A DNA stretch of 64,000 bases from Lachnospiraceae bacterium (GCA_021199495.1 JAJQHY010000055.1:1-64000); one strand, 5' to 3'; positions 26,482-35,865 are shown, numbered from the stretch's first letter. Program-made: numbers and translations. The notes: generated by a model not told the origin, from the letters alone.

Positions 26482-28307
26482 ACGTTCGTCCGCCCTCCTT
26501 TGAATGCTCCATAGCCAAAGTGGTCACATCGCAGGCAGCGGCCCGCCTCCTGTGAACACTCCTTTTTCGTCATCGGGATCTCCACACCGTCGAAATCACA
26601 CCTGCGCTCACAGGCCTCTCTCTCGTTGATATTCACTCTGCCGCAGGGGGTGCGGTCATCAATATTCGGAATCGGGATCTCCACATCACAGGAAATGGGA
26701 TGATGATAGCCCAAATATGTATCAATGCTGGCTGCCGCCACCTTGGCAGCGCCCACGGCTTTAATCACAGTTGCCGGGCCGGAGGAACAGTCACCCGCGG
26801 TAAAGACGCCCGGCATGCCCTTGACCGCCGCGGTCTTGTCCGCCTGGAAACGTCCCCTGGAAACAGGCGCACCCGCCGCCTCAAAATGCTGATACTCAAT
26901 GTCCTGGCCAATCGCCACAATCACCGTCTGGCATGGAATGAGAACATCCTCCTCCCCTGTCGGCTTCACGCTGGCTCTGCCGCCCTTGATCGTGCTGATC
27001 ATCTGGGGCCTTGCCCATAAACCGTACGCCTTTCCTTCCTCGTTAACAGCAACCTTCACCGGAGCCATCAGGGTGCGCATCTGAACACCCTCCGCCATGG
27101 CGCCCTCAATCTCCGCGGGTAGGGCGGTCATGTCCGCCACTCTGCGGCGGTATACGATGGACACTTTTTGAGCTCCCAGACGGACGGCGGTGCGTACCGC
27201 ATCCATGGAAACGTTGCCGCCGCCTACCACGACAACCTCCTGGCCGGTCAGATCTACGGGAGTACCCAGACCTACACCGCGTAAAAGCTTCACCGCGGAA
27301 ATCACGCCCTCGGCATCCTCCCCCTCGACCTCCAGTTTTTTATCCGTGCTGGCGCCGATGGTAATGAGGACAGCGTCGTACTGCTTTCTTAAGTCATCCA
27401 TGGTGATGTCTTCACCGATTCTGGTGTTGCAAATGACCTCCACACCGGTCTTTAAAATCGCCGCGATATCCTGGTCCAGCCTGTCCTTGGGCAGGCGGTA
27501 GTTGGGAATGCCGTATCTTAACATACCGCCCAGCTTCGGCAGCATCTCGTACACAGTAGTCTGATGTCCCATCAGCTGCAGATAATAAGCGGTACTCAAC
27601 CCACAGGGACCGCCGCCGATGATGGCGATGCGCTTTCCGGTAGACGGCGCGCAGGACGGCGGCTCCACCTCGCCCGCGTAATCAGCTGCCATACGCTTTA
27701 AACCGCGGATATTAACCGCGTCATCCACGATTCTGCGGCGGCACTTGGTCTCGCAGGGATGCTCACAGATAAAGCCGCAGGTAGTGGGGAACGGGTTATC
27801 CTTGCGGATCAAACGGATCGCGTCCGCGTAGCGCTCCTCACGCACCAGGGCAATATAACCGGGAATGTCCACGCCCGCCGGGCAATATGCCACACAGGGA
27901 ACCGGCTGTCCATACTCGCAGGTGCAGCGGCCATTGCGGATATGCTCCTCATAATCGTCGCGGAAGGTCTCCACACCATTATAGATGACCTCCGCGGCCT
28001 CATATCCGATGGCACAGTCTGCGGTCTCCATGATCGCGGCGGCGGTGTCCCGGATCTGATCGATCATATCCATGTCCGCCTGCCCGTCGAGCACCTTCTG
28101 CAGCATGTCCTTCAGATTGCCCAGTCCGACCCGGCAGGGGGTACATTTGCCGCAGGACTGCGCATGACACAGCTCCAGAAAAGCTCTGGACATGTCGATG
28201 GGGCAGATGCCCACAAGATTGGAGGCCACCCGGCGCTCCAGATCCTTGTACAGCTGCTCCATCACAGTTCTCGCCTTCGCGGGCGAGGGCATTTCCAATC
28301 TGTTCAT
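26475..28307 (-). CDS. GltD-like flavoprotein with NuoF-type iron-sulfur domain
   Basis: This 610-residue protein has a NuoF-type [4Fe-4S] domain at the N-terminus (Cys52, 55, 58 in SCGKCTPCR, and Cys98), then the iron-sulfur region of GltD-type proteins (Cys128-142 and Cys177-189), an FAD-binding GGGPCG motif (231-236), a second dinucleotide motif VVVVGGGNVSMDAVR, and a C-terminal Cys cluster ending RCLRCDHFGYG. It lacks the FMN-binding part of NuoF. It should shuttle electrons between NAD(P)H and iron-sulfur partners, most likely the hydrogenase whose start it overlaps. Possibly part of a bifurcating or confurcating complex; that is an inference from domain make-up. Confidence 0.88.
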   Translation of the reverse strand: MNRLEMPSPAKARTVMEQLYKDLERRVASNLVGICPIDMSRAFLELCHAQSCGKCTPCRVGLGNLKDMLQKVLDGQADMDMIDQIRDTAAAIMETADCAIGYEAAEVIYNGVETFRDDYEEHIRNGRCTCEYGQPVPCVAYCPAGVDIPGYIALVREERYADAIRLIRKDNPFPTTCGFICEHPCETKCRRRIVDDAVNIRGLKRMAADYAGEVEPPSCAPSTGKRIAIIGGGPCGLSTAYYLQLMGHQTTVYEMLPKLGGMLRYGIPNYRLPKDRLDQDIAAILKTGVEVICNTRIGEDITMDDLRKQYDAVLITIGASTDKKLEVEGEDAEGVISAVKLLRGVGLGTPVDLTGQEVVVVGGGNVSMDAVRTAVRLGAQKVSIVYRRRVADMTALPAEIEGAMAEGVQMRTLMAPVKVAVNEEGKAYGLWARPQMISTIKGGRASVKPTGEEDVLIPCQTVIVAIGQDIEYQHFEAAGAPVSRGRFQADKTAAVKGMPGVFTAGDCSSGPATVIKAVGAAKVAAASIDTYLGYHHPISCDVEIPIPNIDDRTPCGRVNINEREACERRCDFDGVEIPMTKKECSQEAGRCLRCDHFGYGAFKGGRTNVW

Positions 28308-28348
28308 TTGTCTACCTCTCCATCATTTTCATCCCAATATTGTGAAAG

Positions 28349-28369
28349 CCGATTGCATCCTGCAATCGG
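28349..28369. other. Perfect 9-bp hairpin upstream of flavoprotein gene
   Basis: CCGATTGCA-TCC-TGCAATCGG (28349-28369) lies 42 bases upstream of the flavoprotein start and 127 bases past the sigF stop. No T-tract follows on the minus strand, so it may be an operator or a message-stability hairpin rather than a terminator. The rest of the 28308-28495 gap is AT-rich and likely holds the hydrogenase promoter. Confidence 0.45.
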
Positions 28370-28495
28370 CAGCAACACTATCACCGACCATTTTACCTTT
28401 AATTACACTAAAAAGCAACCTGTATTCAAAAATTATTTGGTTTTTTTTTCACAATTTATAAGGAAACGCATTATTTTTTATCACATTGCACAAAT

Positions 28496-29164
28496 TTACG
28501 ATTGACAGGCTTCTCTCAGACGTTTCAGAATCCTCTTCTCCAGGCGGCTGACCTGCACCTGGGTCAGCCCGAGCCGTTCACCTGCCTCGGTCTGATTTTT
28601 TCCCTGAAAATACCGCATGCTCACCAGAAGGCGCTCCGTGGAAGAAAGCATATCCAGCAGCTGCCCGCAAAGCAGACGGTTTAAAAGGCTGCCTCCCTCG
28701 TCACGCCCGTCCGTAAGCTGTGCCGCCCTTTCTGTTCCTTCCTCAAACAACACTTCCTCCAGACTCTGCGCCGGCCTCATACTCTCCATCAAAAGCAGGG
28801 CTTCCTCCGGCCGCATCCCGGCTGCTCCCGCCGCTTCCGTGAGACTGGCCTCTCTGCCAAGCTTTTGCGACAGCTCGCCTGCCGCCCCATAAAGCCGCAG
28901 CTGTTTTTCCCTGGCCGCACGGCTCATATGTACCTGGGCATTGCTGCGGATAAAACGCTGAATCTCCCCGAGAATCAGAGGAACCGCATAGGTAGAAAAC
29001 TGAAATCCCAACTCCTCTTTAAAACCCTCTGCCGCCTTACACAGTCCCAGACAGCCCGCCTGAAACACATCCTCCATATCCAGACCCCTGTTCTGAAATC
29101 TTCTGCAAACGAAACGGACCAGCCCCAGATTTTCCTCGACCAGGTTTTCTTCATTCTTCCTCAT
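28496..29164 (-). CDS. sigF: Forespore sigma factor SigF
   Basis: This 222-residue sigma-70 family protein has region 2 (NLGLVRFVCRRFQNRGLDME through DVFQAGCLGLCKAAEGF, FQFSTYAVPLILGEIQR), region 3 and the region 4 helix-turn-helix (NQTEAGERLGLTQVQVSRLE). It is the third gene of a spoIIAA-spoIIAB-sigF operon and overlaps spoIIAB by 14 bases. SigF directs the first forespore-specific transcription during endospore formation and is held inactive by SpoIIAB until SpoIIAA is dephosphorylated. Its identity is secured by the operon as much as by the sequence. It proves a sporulation-competent ancestry. Confidence 0.93.
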   Translation of the reverse strand: MRKNEENLVEENLGLVRFVCRRFQNRGLDMEDVFQAGCLGLCKAAEGFKEELGFQFSTYAVPLILGEIQRFIRSNAQVHMSRAAREKQLRLYGAAGELSQKLGREASLTEAAGAAGMRPEEALLLMESMRPAQSLEEVLFEEGTERAAQLTDGRDEGGSLLNRLLCGQLLDMLSSTERLLVSMRYFQGKNQTEAGERLGLTQVQVSRLEKRILKRLREACQS

Positions 29165-29837
29165 AAAAAGCCTCCGGAACAGCCACTTCCTTCCACATGG
29201 ACACGCAGGTTCCCAGCCGCGGCTTCGATTCCACTTCCAGACGATCTGTAAATGCCTTCATGAATGTAAAACCCATCCCGGCACGCTCACCATCCGGCGA
29301 TGTGGAATACAGTGGTTCCATCGCTTTTTCAATATTCTCAATCCCGATTCCGGTATCCTCCACATCCACCCGCAGCAGGCGTCCATGCTCTCCCCACTCA
29401 TACAGAAACGCGGACAAATATACGATTCCATCTTTCCTTCCCTGGTAGCCGTGAATGATGGCGTTTGTCACCGCCTCTGACACTGCTGTCCGGATATCAT
29501 CCAGCACATCCATCGCCGGATCCAGACAGGCAATAAAACCTGCCACAGCAATTCTGGCCAGGCTCTCGTTTTCCCCGCGGGATAAAAAGCACAGGCGCAT
29601 CTCATTGACAAGCTTTCCCGCCTCCGCTGTTGCTTCTGTTTCTGCGGCATTTGCTTCACAGGCTGTGTTCACCGCTTCTGCCGCTTTCGCCTCCTCAGCC
29701 GTGTCCACCGCTCCTTGCGCCTTCGCTTCCTCAGCCATGTCCGCCGCTCCCTTCTTTTTTTCTGTCCTGTATGTGTCCGTCTTTCTCACCATCCCCCATA
29801 TCTCCCGCAAATTCACCATTTTCATCGTTTCACTCAT
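29151..29837 (-). CDS. spoIIAB: Anti-sigma F factor SpoIIAB with repetitive N-terminal extension
   Basis: Residues ~85-225 form the GHKL kinase domain of SpoIIAB: LDDIRTAVSEAVTNAIIHGY (N box), VEDTGIGI (G1), GERAGMGFTFM (G2). It binds and inhibits SigF and phosphorylates SpoIIAA. Known SpoIIAB proteins are about 145 residues; this one is about 228, because some 75 residues precede the usual start. Much of that extension is Ala/Glu-rich (AEEAKAxEAVxT units) and encoded by a 36-bp tandem repeat. The start at 29837 is well supported: GGAGGAG lies 8-9 bases upstream and the ATG follows the spoIIAA stop by one base. No internal Met near the conserved domain has a convincing ribosome binding site. 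Confidence 0.9.
   Translation of the reverse strand: MSETMKMVNLREIWGMVRKTDTYRTEKKKGAADMAEEAKAQGAVDTAEEAKAAEAVNTACEANAAETEATAEAGKLVNEMRLCFLSRGENESLARIAVAGFIACLDPAMDVLDDIRTAVSEAVTNAIIHGYQGRKDGIVYLSAFLYEWGEHGRLLRVDVEDTGIGIENIEKAMEPLYSTSPDGERAGMGFTFMKAFTDRLEVESKPRLGTCVSMWKEVAVPEAFYEEE
29629..29751. repeat. 36-bp tandem repeat inside spoIIAB
   Basis: Copies start at 29629, 29665 and 29701, with a partial one at 29737. The second and third are the most alike (GTGTTCACCGCTTCTGCC... against GTGTCCACCGCTCCTTGC...). Each encodes 12 residues of the pattern xDTAEEAKAxEA on the minus strand. The unit length is a multiple of three, so copy-number change would keep the frame. Confidence 0.75.
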
Positions 29838-29838
29838 T

Positions 29839-30159
29839 TTAAATCTCCTCCCCGCTCTCCGTATCTGCCAGCGGCGCAGCAAAATCATAGACGCCGCTTT
29901 CCTGAAACAAACGCCGGATTCTGATATTTTCATGCGTCAGAAACATCCTGCCGCCAAAGGTCTTAAGGGTACGAAACCGCCCCATCACCAGACCGATGCC
30001 GGAGCTGTCCATAAACTCCGTCTCCTCAAAATCAAATACCAGACATTCGACAGGCTTTTTGAAAAGCTGCTCATCCACTTTTCTGCCCAGGGCAGAGACA
30101 TGGTAATGATCCACCTCCCGCGGCAGCCTGACCCACAGATATTTTTCCTGCTCTCCCAT
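29839..30159 (-). CDS. spoIIAA: Anti-anti-sigma factor SpoIIAA
   Basis: This 106-residue STAS-domain protein carries the phosphorylation-site motif FMDSSGIGLVMGR, in which the second Ser corresponds to the residue phosphorylated by SpoIIAB. Dephosphorylated SpoIIAA frees SigF. ATG 30159 is chosen because GGAGGGAGG lies just upstream; a longer frame from 30258 would read through a terminator-like hairpin. It is the first gene of the spoIIA operon. Confidence 0.92.
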   Translation of the reverse strand: MGEQEKYLWVRLPREVDHYHVSALGRKVDEQLFKKPVECLVFDFEETEFMDSSGIGLVMGRFRTLKTFGGRMFLTHENIRIRRLFQESGVYDFAAPLADTESGEEI

Positions 30160-30177
30160 CAATAACCTCCCTCCGTG

Positions 30178-30224
30178 TTCAATGCAAAAAAAAGAAGAAC
30201 CCCTTTTTATGGGAATTCTCCTTT
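30178..30224 (-). terminator. Terminator-like hairpin between TPR gene and spoIIAA
   Basis: On the minus strand AAAGGAGAATTCC pairs with GGGGTTCTTCTTT (13 pairs including G-U) around a short AT-rich loop and is followed by a run of about eight T. It ends the TPR gene's message but lies only about 25 bases before the spoIIAA start, leaving no room for a promoter after it. Confidence 0.6.
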
Positions 30225-30258
30225 GTGTTTTATCTATTTCATTTGTAAAATCGGGCAA

Positions 30259-31650
30259 TTACTCCAGCGCATCCAGATAGTCCTGCGCCAGGTTCGCGGT
30301 ATTCGTGCCGGGTACCAGCTCTATCACCCTCTCATATGCTTCCTTCGCCTCATCCGTAAACCCAAGCTCAGAGCAGCAAATTCCCAGATAATACCAGGCA
30401 TCCGCATAGGTGTTATCATACAGCACAGCCGCGCCAAGCGAAGTATACGCTGACTCATAATCTCCGGACCCATATGCGCTGTAGCCCATATTATAAAAAT
30501 AATCCCGGGCGTCTGACGCCACCAACTCCTTTAGCTGCTGATACAGAACCGATATGCTCGACGTACTCTCTTCAAGCGCCTCATCCTGCGACAGGCAAAC
30601 CGCAAAATAACTGTAAAATGTTTCATAATCCGCCGGGTTCGTCAGATAAGCCGAAGCAGCCATAATCAGAGAATCCGCCACGCTTTCCGAATCAGACCCT
30701 CCAAAATACGCCGCATACTGCTCGCTCAGCGTATCGTACTGCTCCTGCAGAGTCTCAAGAGAGCTCTCCAGCTCTGAGATCGTCACATTCTGCGCGTCCA
30801 TAGTCTCACTGTTTAAACGCAATGTCTCCTCGTAATCCGACCTGGCGCTCTGCAGCCTGGACGGCATGACCAGGAAAAAGATAACGGCGGCTCCTAAAAC
30901 CAGACCGATCACAAGGCCGGTAATCAGACCGCTTCCGGACTTTGGCTCCGTCACATTGGCCGGCTGAATAATCACCTCATTATCCCGCTCGTAGCGGACA
31001 GTCTCCTCTTTTTTGCGCTTTTTCTCGCTTCCCTTGCGCAGAGTCTCGGAAATCTCATTTAAATACCGCTGCGCAGTGACATTGCCGCGATCCGCCTTAA
31101 GCACTTTTTTCAGCAGAGGGGACGCCTTATCGTACTCATTGTGATGCATGTATATCAGAGCAAGCAAAAGACTGGCTTTTAAAAACTTCGGGTTGAGAGA
31201 CTGAACACGCTTCAGCTGAATCATCGCCAGATCGTCGTTCCCTTCCTCGCAGTAAGCCAGCGCCAGATTATACTTGCGGATTGCCTGATCCAAGTCATTT
31301 AAGTCACTCGGGGACTTCTGCAGCTCACTGATGTACTGATTCGCCACATTGTTTTCCTGCTGCAGATTGGTGGAAAGGGTCCACTCGCACAGAGCCTGTG
31401 CCACCTCTCCCATTTCAAAGTAAACAAGCCCCAGCAGATTGTGGGCGTCCACATGCTCCTTATTTAATTTCAGACACTGATGCAGATCCCGCGCCGCCCC
31501 TGTCAGGTCGCGCACTCCGGCCTTCTCCAGTCCGGAATTGTACATGCGGTTGGATGCGTACATGATTTGTTTGTACTGTCTCACATCACTTTTGCACGAG
31601 GTACAGAAGTTGTGCTTCGTCAGCTCAGCACCGCAGCGATAACATTTCAT
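30259..31650 (-). CDS. Membrane-anchored TPR protein with N-terminal zinc ribbon
   Basis: This 463-residue protein opens with a zinc-ribbon-like motif (Cys3, Cys6, Cys16, Cys19 in MKCYRCGAEL...CTSC). Several TPR repeats follow (~30-200), then a Lys/Arg-rich linker, one membrane span (LITGLVIGLVLGAAVIFFLV, ~245), a coiled coil (~270-310) and a second TPR block to the end. The N-terminal part should be cytoplasmic and the C-terminal part outside. It lies downstream of folC and a 45-residue gene. Such proteins usually scaffold other proteins; the partner here is unknown. Confidence 0.8.
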   Translation of the reverse strand: MKCYRCGAELTKHNFCTSCKSDVRQYKQIMYASNRMYNSGLEKAGVRDLTGAARDLHQCLKLNKEHVDAHNLLGLVYFEMGEVAQALCEWTLSTNLQQENNVANQYISELQKSPSDLNDLDQAIRKYNLALAYCEEGNDDLAMIQLKRVQSLNPKFLKASLLLALIYMHHNEYDKASPLLKKVLKADRGNVTAQRYLNEISETLRKGSEKKRKKEETVRYERDNEVIIQPANVTEPKSGSGLITGLVIGLVLGAAVIFFLVMPSRLQSARSDYEETLRLNSETMDAQNVTISELESSLETLQEQYDTLSEQYAAYFGGSDSESVADSLIMAASAYLTNPADYETFYSYFAVCLSQDEALEESTSSISVLYQQLKELVASDARDYFYNMGYSAYGSGDYESAYTSLGAAVLYDNTYADAWYYLGICCSELGFTDEAKEAYERVIELVPGTNTANLAQDYLDALE

Positions 31651-31665
31651 TCGGATATCCCTGTT

Positions 31666-31803
31666 TTACACCTTTCCGTTCTTCATCGTCTCCAGCAGAA
31701 TATCCACCGCATCCGTCATATCCTGCTGATAGATCAGCTCCTCTACCTCACCGATCTCGGTGCTGGGATAGAATTTCTTAATCTCTTCATTATAATCGAT
31801 CAT
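31666..31803 (-). CDS. Small acidic protein, 45 residues
   Basis: A short gene starts at ATG 31803 behind GAGGAAG and ends with TAA at 31666. The product begins MIDYNEEIKKFYPSTEIGEV and continues with acidic helical residues (EELIYQQDMTDAVDILLETM) to KNGKV. It fills the gap between folC and the TPR gene and is probably co-transcribed with them. No domain is recognised; it may be a small adaptor of the TPR protein. Confidence 0.6.
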   Translation of the reverse strand: MIDYNEEIKKFYPSTEIGEVEELIYQQDMTDAVDILLETMKNGKV

Positions 31804-31830
31804 TATCTTCCTCGCTTTACATAAAAAAAC

Positions 31831-33189
31831 TCATCGTCCTTCAACCGCAGACCTTCGTGTGCCGTCAGACGCAGACATTCTTAAAATCAGTTCCTTGGCC
31901 TCTCCCACAAAATACAGGGAGCCCGCCAAGTAAACCCTGTCGTTTTTTTGTTTTAACGCAGCCATCCGCTCCAACGCCTCATTCAGATTATGGTACACCT
32001 CAGCCGCAGCCATTTCCCCGATCTGAAGAGCGGCTTCCTGCAATGCCTCATCGCTTAAGCTTCTGGTGCTCTTCATCGGCGTCAGAAGAACGCATTCAAA
32101 CAGGCCGCTGTCCGCCAACAGTCTCAGCATCTGCGGGTAATCCTTATCCGCTGACGCGGAAAAAATCAAACGCCTCTTTCCCTCGCAGCCATCCGCGGCC
32201 ACACTTTTTATAAAAGCCTGTATTCCGTCCGGATTATGGGCGCCGTCCACAAAAAAATCCGGTGCGACTTCTTCCATGCGCCCGGCCCATTGGGTCCGGT
32301 ACAGCCCCTCAAGGAGTACCTCCTTCGTGACGCGCTCCTGTGAAACAATGCCGCGCTCTATAAGCGATTCCACTGCCGCCAGCACCAGAGCGGTATTATC
32401 CACCTGATACAAGGCTGTCGTATGCAGCTTCGCCTGAACAGTTCCATAATACTGAGAATAAAAGGAAAAATCAATGGATTTTTTATGAATTATAATTTCT
32501 CCGTAGTCTTTTTTTGACAGGATCCGACAGGGACTTCCCGTTTGCGCCGCTTTTTGCTCAAAAACGTCCGCCACCTGCTCATTGCCGCCTTCTACAATCA
32601 CCGGAACGCCGGCCATGAGGATACCGGCCTTCTCTCCCGCGACCTTCTCAAGGGTGTCCCCCAGATATTTCGTGTGGTCAAGACCGATTTTCGTAATTAG
32701 CGTCAGATCCTTACTGGATACCGCGTTGGTGGCATCCAGTCTGCCTCCCACACCGGTTTCCAGGATCACGATATCCGTCTTTGCCTCCGCAAAAATATGC
32801 ATCCCCATGAAGAAAAGCATCTCAAAATAAGTGGGATAATAGGACGCCGGATCCGTCAGCAGAGACTCCACATAATCAAACGCCTCCAGAAAGGTCTCAC
32901 AGCTGACTGGCTCGCCGTCAATCTGAAAGCGCTCCCTGGTATCTATCAGATGTGGGGATGTAAACAGACCCACATGGTAACCGGCCAGCTTAAGAATGCC
33001 GGCCAGATAAGCGCAGACAGAACCCTTGCCATTGGTGCCTGCCACATGGACAATGTGCATCCCATGTTCCGGGCTCCCCATCTGCTCTAAAAAGGAGCGG
33101 GTTTCCTCCACGCTGTGTTTCTTTGTAAAACCGGGGATACGGTCGATTTTCTCAACCGTATCCTGGTACTTTTGCATAATCTCCGTCAT
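31831..33189 (-). CDS. folC: Folylpolyglutamate synthase/dihydrofolate synthase FolC
   Basis: This 452-residue Mur-ligase-family enzyme adds glutamate to folates in the cytoplasm. The ATP-binding loop HVAGTNGKGSVCAYLA is near residue 47, followed by GLFTSPHL and later LETGVGGRLDATN and FVDGAHNPDGIQ, all FolC signatures. It lies nine bases downstream of valS and shares its transcription direction, a pairing common in Firmicutes. Length matches the family. Confidence 0.94.
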   Translation of the reverse strand: MTEIMQKYQDTVEKIDRIPGFTKKHSVEETRSFLEQMGSPEHGMHIVHVAGTNGKGSVCAYLAGILKLAGYHVGLFTSPHLIDTRERFQIDGEPVSCETFLEAFDYVESLLTDPASYYPTYFEMLFFMGMHIFAEAKTDIVILETGVGGRLDATNAVSSKDLTLITKIGLDHTKYLGDTLEKVAGEKAGILMAGVPVIVEGGNEQVADVFEQKAAQTGSPCRILSKKDYGEIIIHKKSIDFSFYSQYYGTVQAKLHTTALYQVDNTALVLAAVESLIERGIVSQERVTKEVLLEGLYRTQWAGRMEEVAPDFFVDGAHNPDGIQAFIKSVAADGCEGKRRLIFSASADKDYPQMLRLLADSGLFECVLLTPMKSTRSLSDEALQEAALQIGEMAAAEVYHNLNEALERMAALKQKNDRVYLAGSLYFVGEAKELILRMSASDGTRRSAVEGR

Positions 33190-33198
33190 TTTAAAGCC

Positions 33199-35865
33199 TT
33201 ATCGGGACAGCTGCGCAAGTCTTTCCTTTACCTGCTCCATCATCTGCGCATACTTTACCTGCTTGTCCCTCTCTTCCTGAATTTTTGCCGCGGGTGCTTT
33301 CGAGACAAATTTCTCATTGTTCAGCATCCCCGCCACTCTCTTCAGCTCTCCCTCCAGACGCTTTTCCTCCTTCTGCAGGCGCTCAATCTCCTGCGCCACA
33401 TCTACAAGCTCAGCGAACGGAATGTACATTACCGCACCCGCGATCACCACAGAAATAGCATCCTCAGGGATCCCTGTCTTATCAGACTGCACAACCACCT
33501 CTGAAGCATATGCCAGGGAAGCAAAGAACAGCTTTCCTTCCTCAAAAACGGACCGCACTTCCTCCTGATCACTTACCACATAAACCAGTGCCTTGCGGGA
33601 CGGCGCTACATTCATTTCCGTGCGGGCCGCCCGGATCGCGCGCACCGCTTCCTTGATCATCTCGGTTGCACTTTCCTCTCCTGGATAGCTTCTGCTCTCC
33701 TGGTATACAGGCCAGGAAGAAATCATGATGGATTCCTCCTCGGACTGCAGCGTGCAGAAAATCTCCTCCGTCACAAAGGGCATATAGGGATGTAAAAGCT
33801 TCAGGGCATCAATCAGCACCGTCTTTAAGGTATACAGCGCCGCGTTCTGACTGGCCTGATCCTCCGTCGCATACAGACGGGGCTTCACCATCTCAATATA
33901 CCAGTCACAGAACTCGTCCCAGATAAAATCATAAACCTTCTGCACCGCGATGCCAAGCTCATAATTCTCCATATTGTCCGTGACTTCTCTCACCAGATCA
34001 TTCAGTTTGGAAAGAATCCACTTGTCTGCCGGCTCCAGATCGCCGTCCGCCGGTTTCGTCACTTCCTTGCCTTCCATATTCATCATAATGAAGCGGGAAG
34101 CATTCCATACTTTATTGGCAAAGTTGCGGCTGTTCTCCACACGCTTGTAGGAGAAGCGCATATCGTTGCCGGGCGCATTGCCGGTGATCAGCGTCAGGCG
34201 CAGCGCGTCCGCGCCGTACTGATCAATGACCTCCAGCGGGTCGATCCCGTTGCCCAGGGATTTGCTCATCTTGCGTCCTTCGCTGTCGCGGATCAGACCG
34301 TGGAAGAGCACGGTCTTAAAGGGTCTCTCCTTCATCTGTTCATAGCCGGAGAAGATCATGCGGATGACCCAGAAGAAAATAATATCATAGCCTGTGACCA
34401 GGACATCCGTGGGATAAAAATAATCCAGCTCTTCCGTCTTCTCGGGCCAGCCCAGTGTGGAGAAGGGCCACAGCGCGGAAGAAAACCAGGTGTCCAGTGT
34501 GTCAGGATCCTGCGTAAAGGATGTGCAGCCGCAGTGCGGGCAGGCACACTCGGGTGCTTTGTCCGCGACAATGTATTCGCCGCAGTTGTCACAGTAATAA
34601 GCGGGTATCCTATGTCCCCACCAAAGCTGGCGGCTTATGCACCAGTCTTTGATATTATCCGTCCAGTTATAATAAATCTTATTCATGCGCTCGGGAACCA
34701 GACGGATGTCGCCGTTTTTCACAGCCTCGACCGCCGGTTTGATCAGCTCATCCATCTTCACGAACCACTGCTTTTTGATCAGCGGTTCAACGGTGGTCTT
34801 GCATCTGTCATGGGTGCCGACATTGTGCGTATAATCCTCCACCTTTACCAGCAGTCCCATGCTGTCCAGTTCTTCCACGATCTGTCTGCGGGCCTCGTAA
34901 CGGTCCAGCCCCGCATATTTGCCGCCGTTCTCGTTAATGGTGGCATCATCGTTCATGATATTGATCTCAGGCAGATTATGGCGCTTCCCGACCTCGAAGT
35001 CGTTCGGGTCATGCGCCGGGGTAATCTTCACCACACCGGTGCCGAACTCCATGTCCACATAATCGTCCTCCACCACAGGAATCACCCTGTTCACGATAGG
35101 CAGCAGCACAGAACGGCCGCGCAGATAAGCGTAACGCTCATCGCGCGGATTAATGGCAACGGCGGTATCGCCCAGCATCGTCTCCGGACGGGTCGTGGCA
35201 AAGGTCAGAAACTCTGTCTGGCTGGGCTGTCCGTTCTCATCGATCAGCGGATATTTAATATGCCACAGATGACCGGCCTGCTCCTGATACTCCACCTCCG
35301 CGTCGGAAATGGAGGTATTACAGACGGGGCACCAGTTAATGATGCGGCTGCCCTTGTAAATCCAGCCTTTTTCATGCATTTTGCAGAAAACTTCAGTGAC
35401 GGCTTTGGAGCAGCCCTCGTCCATGGTAAACCGCTCTCTGTCCCAGTCACAGGAAGAGCCCAGCTTCTTTAACTGGCTGGTGATCCTGCCGCCGTATTCC
35501 TTTTTCCAGGCCCAGGCGCGCTCTAAAAATTTCTCTCTGCCGATGTCTTCCTTGGTAATGCCCTCTTCCTTCATCTTCTCGATGATTTTAACCTCGGTCG
35601 CGATGGAGGCATGGTCCGTACCCGGCTGCCAGAGCGCATTGTATCCCTGCATTCTCTTAAAGTGAATCAGAATATCCTGCATGGTATTGTCCAGTGCGTG
35701 TCCCATATGCAGCTGTCCCGTAATATTCGGCGGCGGCATCACAATGGTGAACGGCTTTCTGGAGCGGTCCACCTCGGCGTGAAAATACTTTTTATCCATC
35801 CATTTCTGATATAATCTGTCCTCAATGCCCTTCGGGTCATAGGTCTTTGCCAGTTCCTTGCTCAT
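33199..35865 (-). CDS. valS: Valyl-tRNA synthetase
   Basis: This 888-residue class I aminoacyl-tRNA synthetase charges tRNA-Val. The HIGH-type motif is [13 protein letters not shown] near residue 45 and the KMSKS loop is [11 protein letters not shown] near 530; the editing domain lies between them. The C-terminal coiled coil ([19 protein letters not shown]) is typical of ValS. It starts 33 bases after the prepilin peptidase gene, and no T-box leader is visible in that short gap, which is unusual for valS in Firmicutes. It may be read from the pilus operon or from a promoter inside it. Confidence 0.96.
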   Translation of the reverse strand: MSKELAKTYDPKGIEDRLYQKWMDKKYFHAEVDRSRKPFTIVMPPPNITGQLHMGHALDNTMQDILIHFKRMQGYNALWQPGTDHASIATEVKIIEKMKEEGITKEDIGREKFLERAWAWKKEYGGRITSQLKKLGSSCDWDRERFTMDEGCSKAVTEVFCKMHEKGWIYKGSRIINWCPVCNTSISDAEVEYQEQAGHLWHIKYPLIDENGQPSQTEFLTFATTRPETMLGDTAVAINPRDERYAYLRGRSVLLPIVNRVIPVVEDDYVDMEFGTGVVKITPAHDPNDFEVGKRHNLPEINIMNDDATINENGGKYAGLDRYEARRQIVEELDSMGLLVKVEDYTHNVGTHDRCKTTVEPLIKKQWFVKMDELIKPAVEAVKNGDIRLVPERMNKIYYNWTDNIKDWCISRQLWWGHRIPAYYCDNCGEYIVADKAPECACPHCGCTSFTQDPDTLDTWFSSALWPFSTLGWPEKTEELDYFYPTDVLVTGYDIIFFWVIRMIFSGYEQMKERPFKTVLFHGLIRDSEGRKMSKSLGNGIDPLEVIDQYGADALRLTLITGNAPGNDMRFSYKRVENSRNFANKVWNASRFIMMNMEGKEVTKPADGDLEPADKWILSKLNDLVREVTDNMENYELGIAVQKVYDFIWDEFCDWYIEMVKPRLYATEDQASQNAALYTLKTVLIDALKLLHPYMPFVTEEIFCTLQSEEESIMISSWPVYQESRSYPGEESATEMIKEAVRAIRAARTEMNVAPSRKALVYVVSDQEEVRSVFEEGKLFFASLAYASEVVVQSDKTGIPEDAISVVIAGAVMYIPFAELVDVAQEIERLQKEEKRLEGELKRVAGMLNNEKFVSKAPAAKIQEERDKQVKYAQMMEQVKERLAQLSR

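Noticed and set aside
28338-28455. Possible Rex redox-repressor half sites (TTGTGAA and TTCACAA) near the hydrogenase promoter
   Set aside because: The halves are over 100 bases apart and do not form the compact Rex palindrome.
34300-35472. Long plus-strand open frame of 390 codons
   Set aside because: It is antisense to valS, whose motifs are all intact, and has no convincing ribosome binding site.
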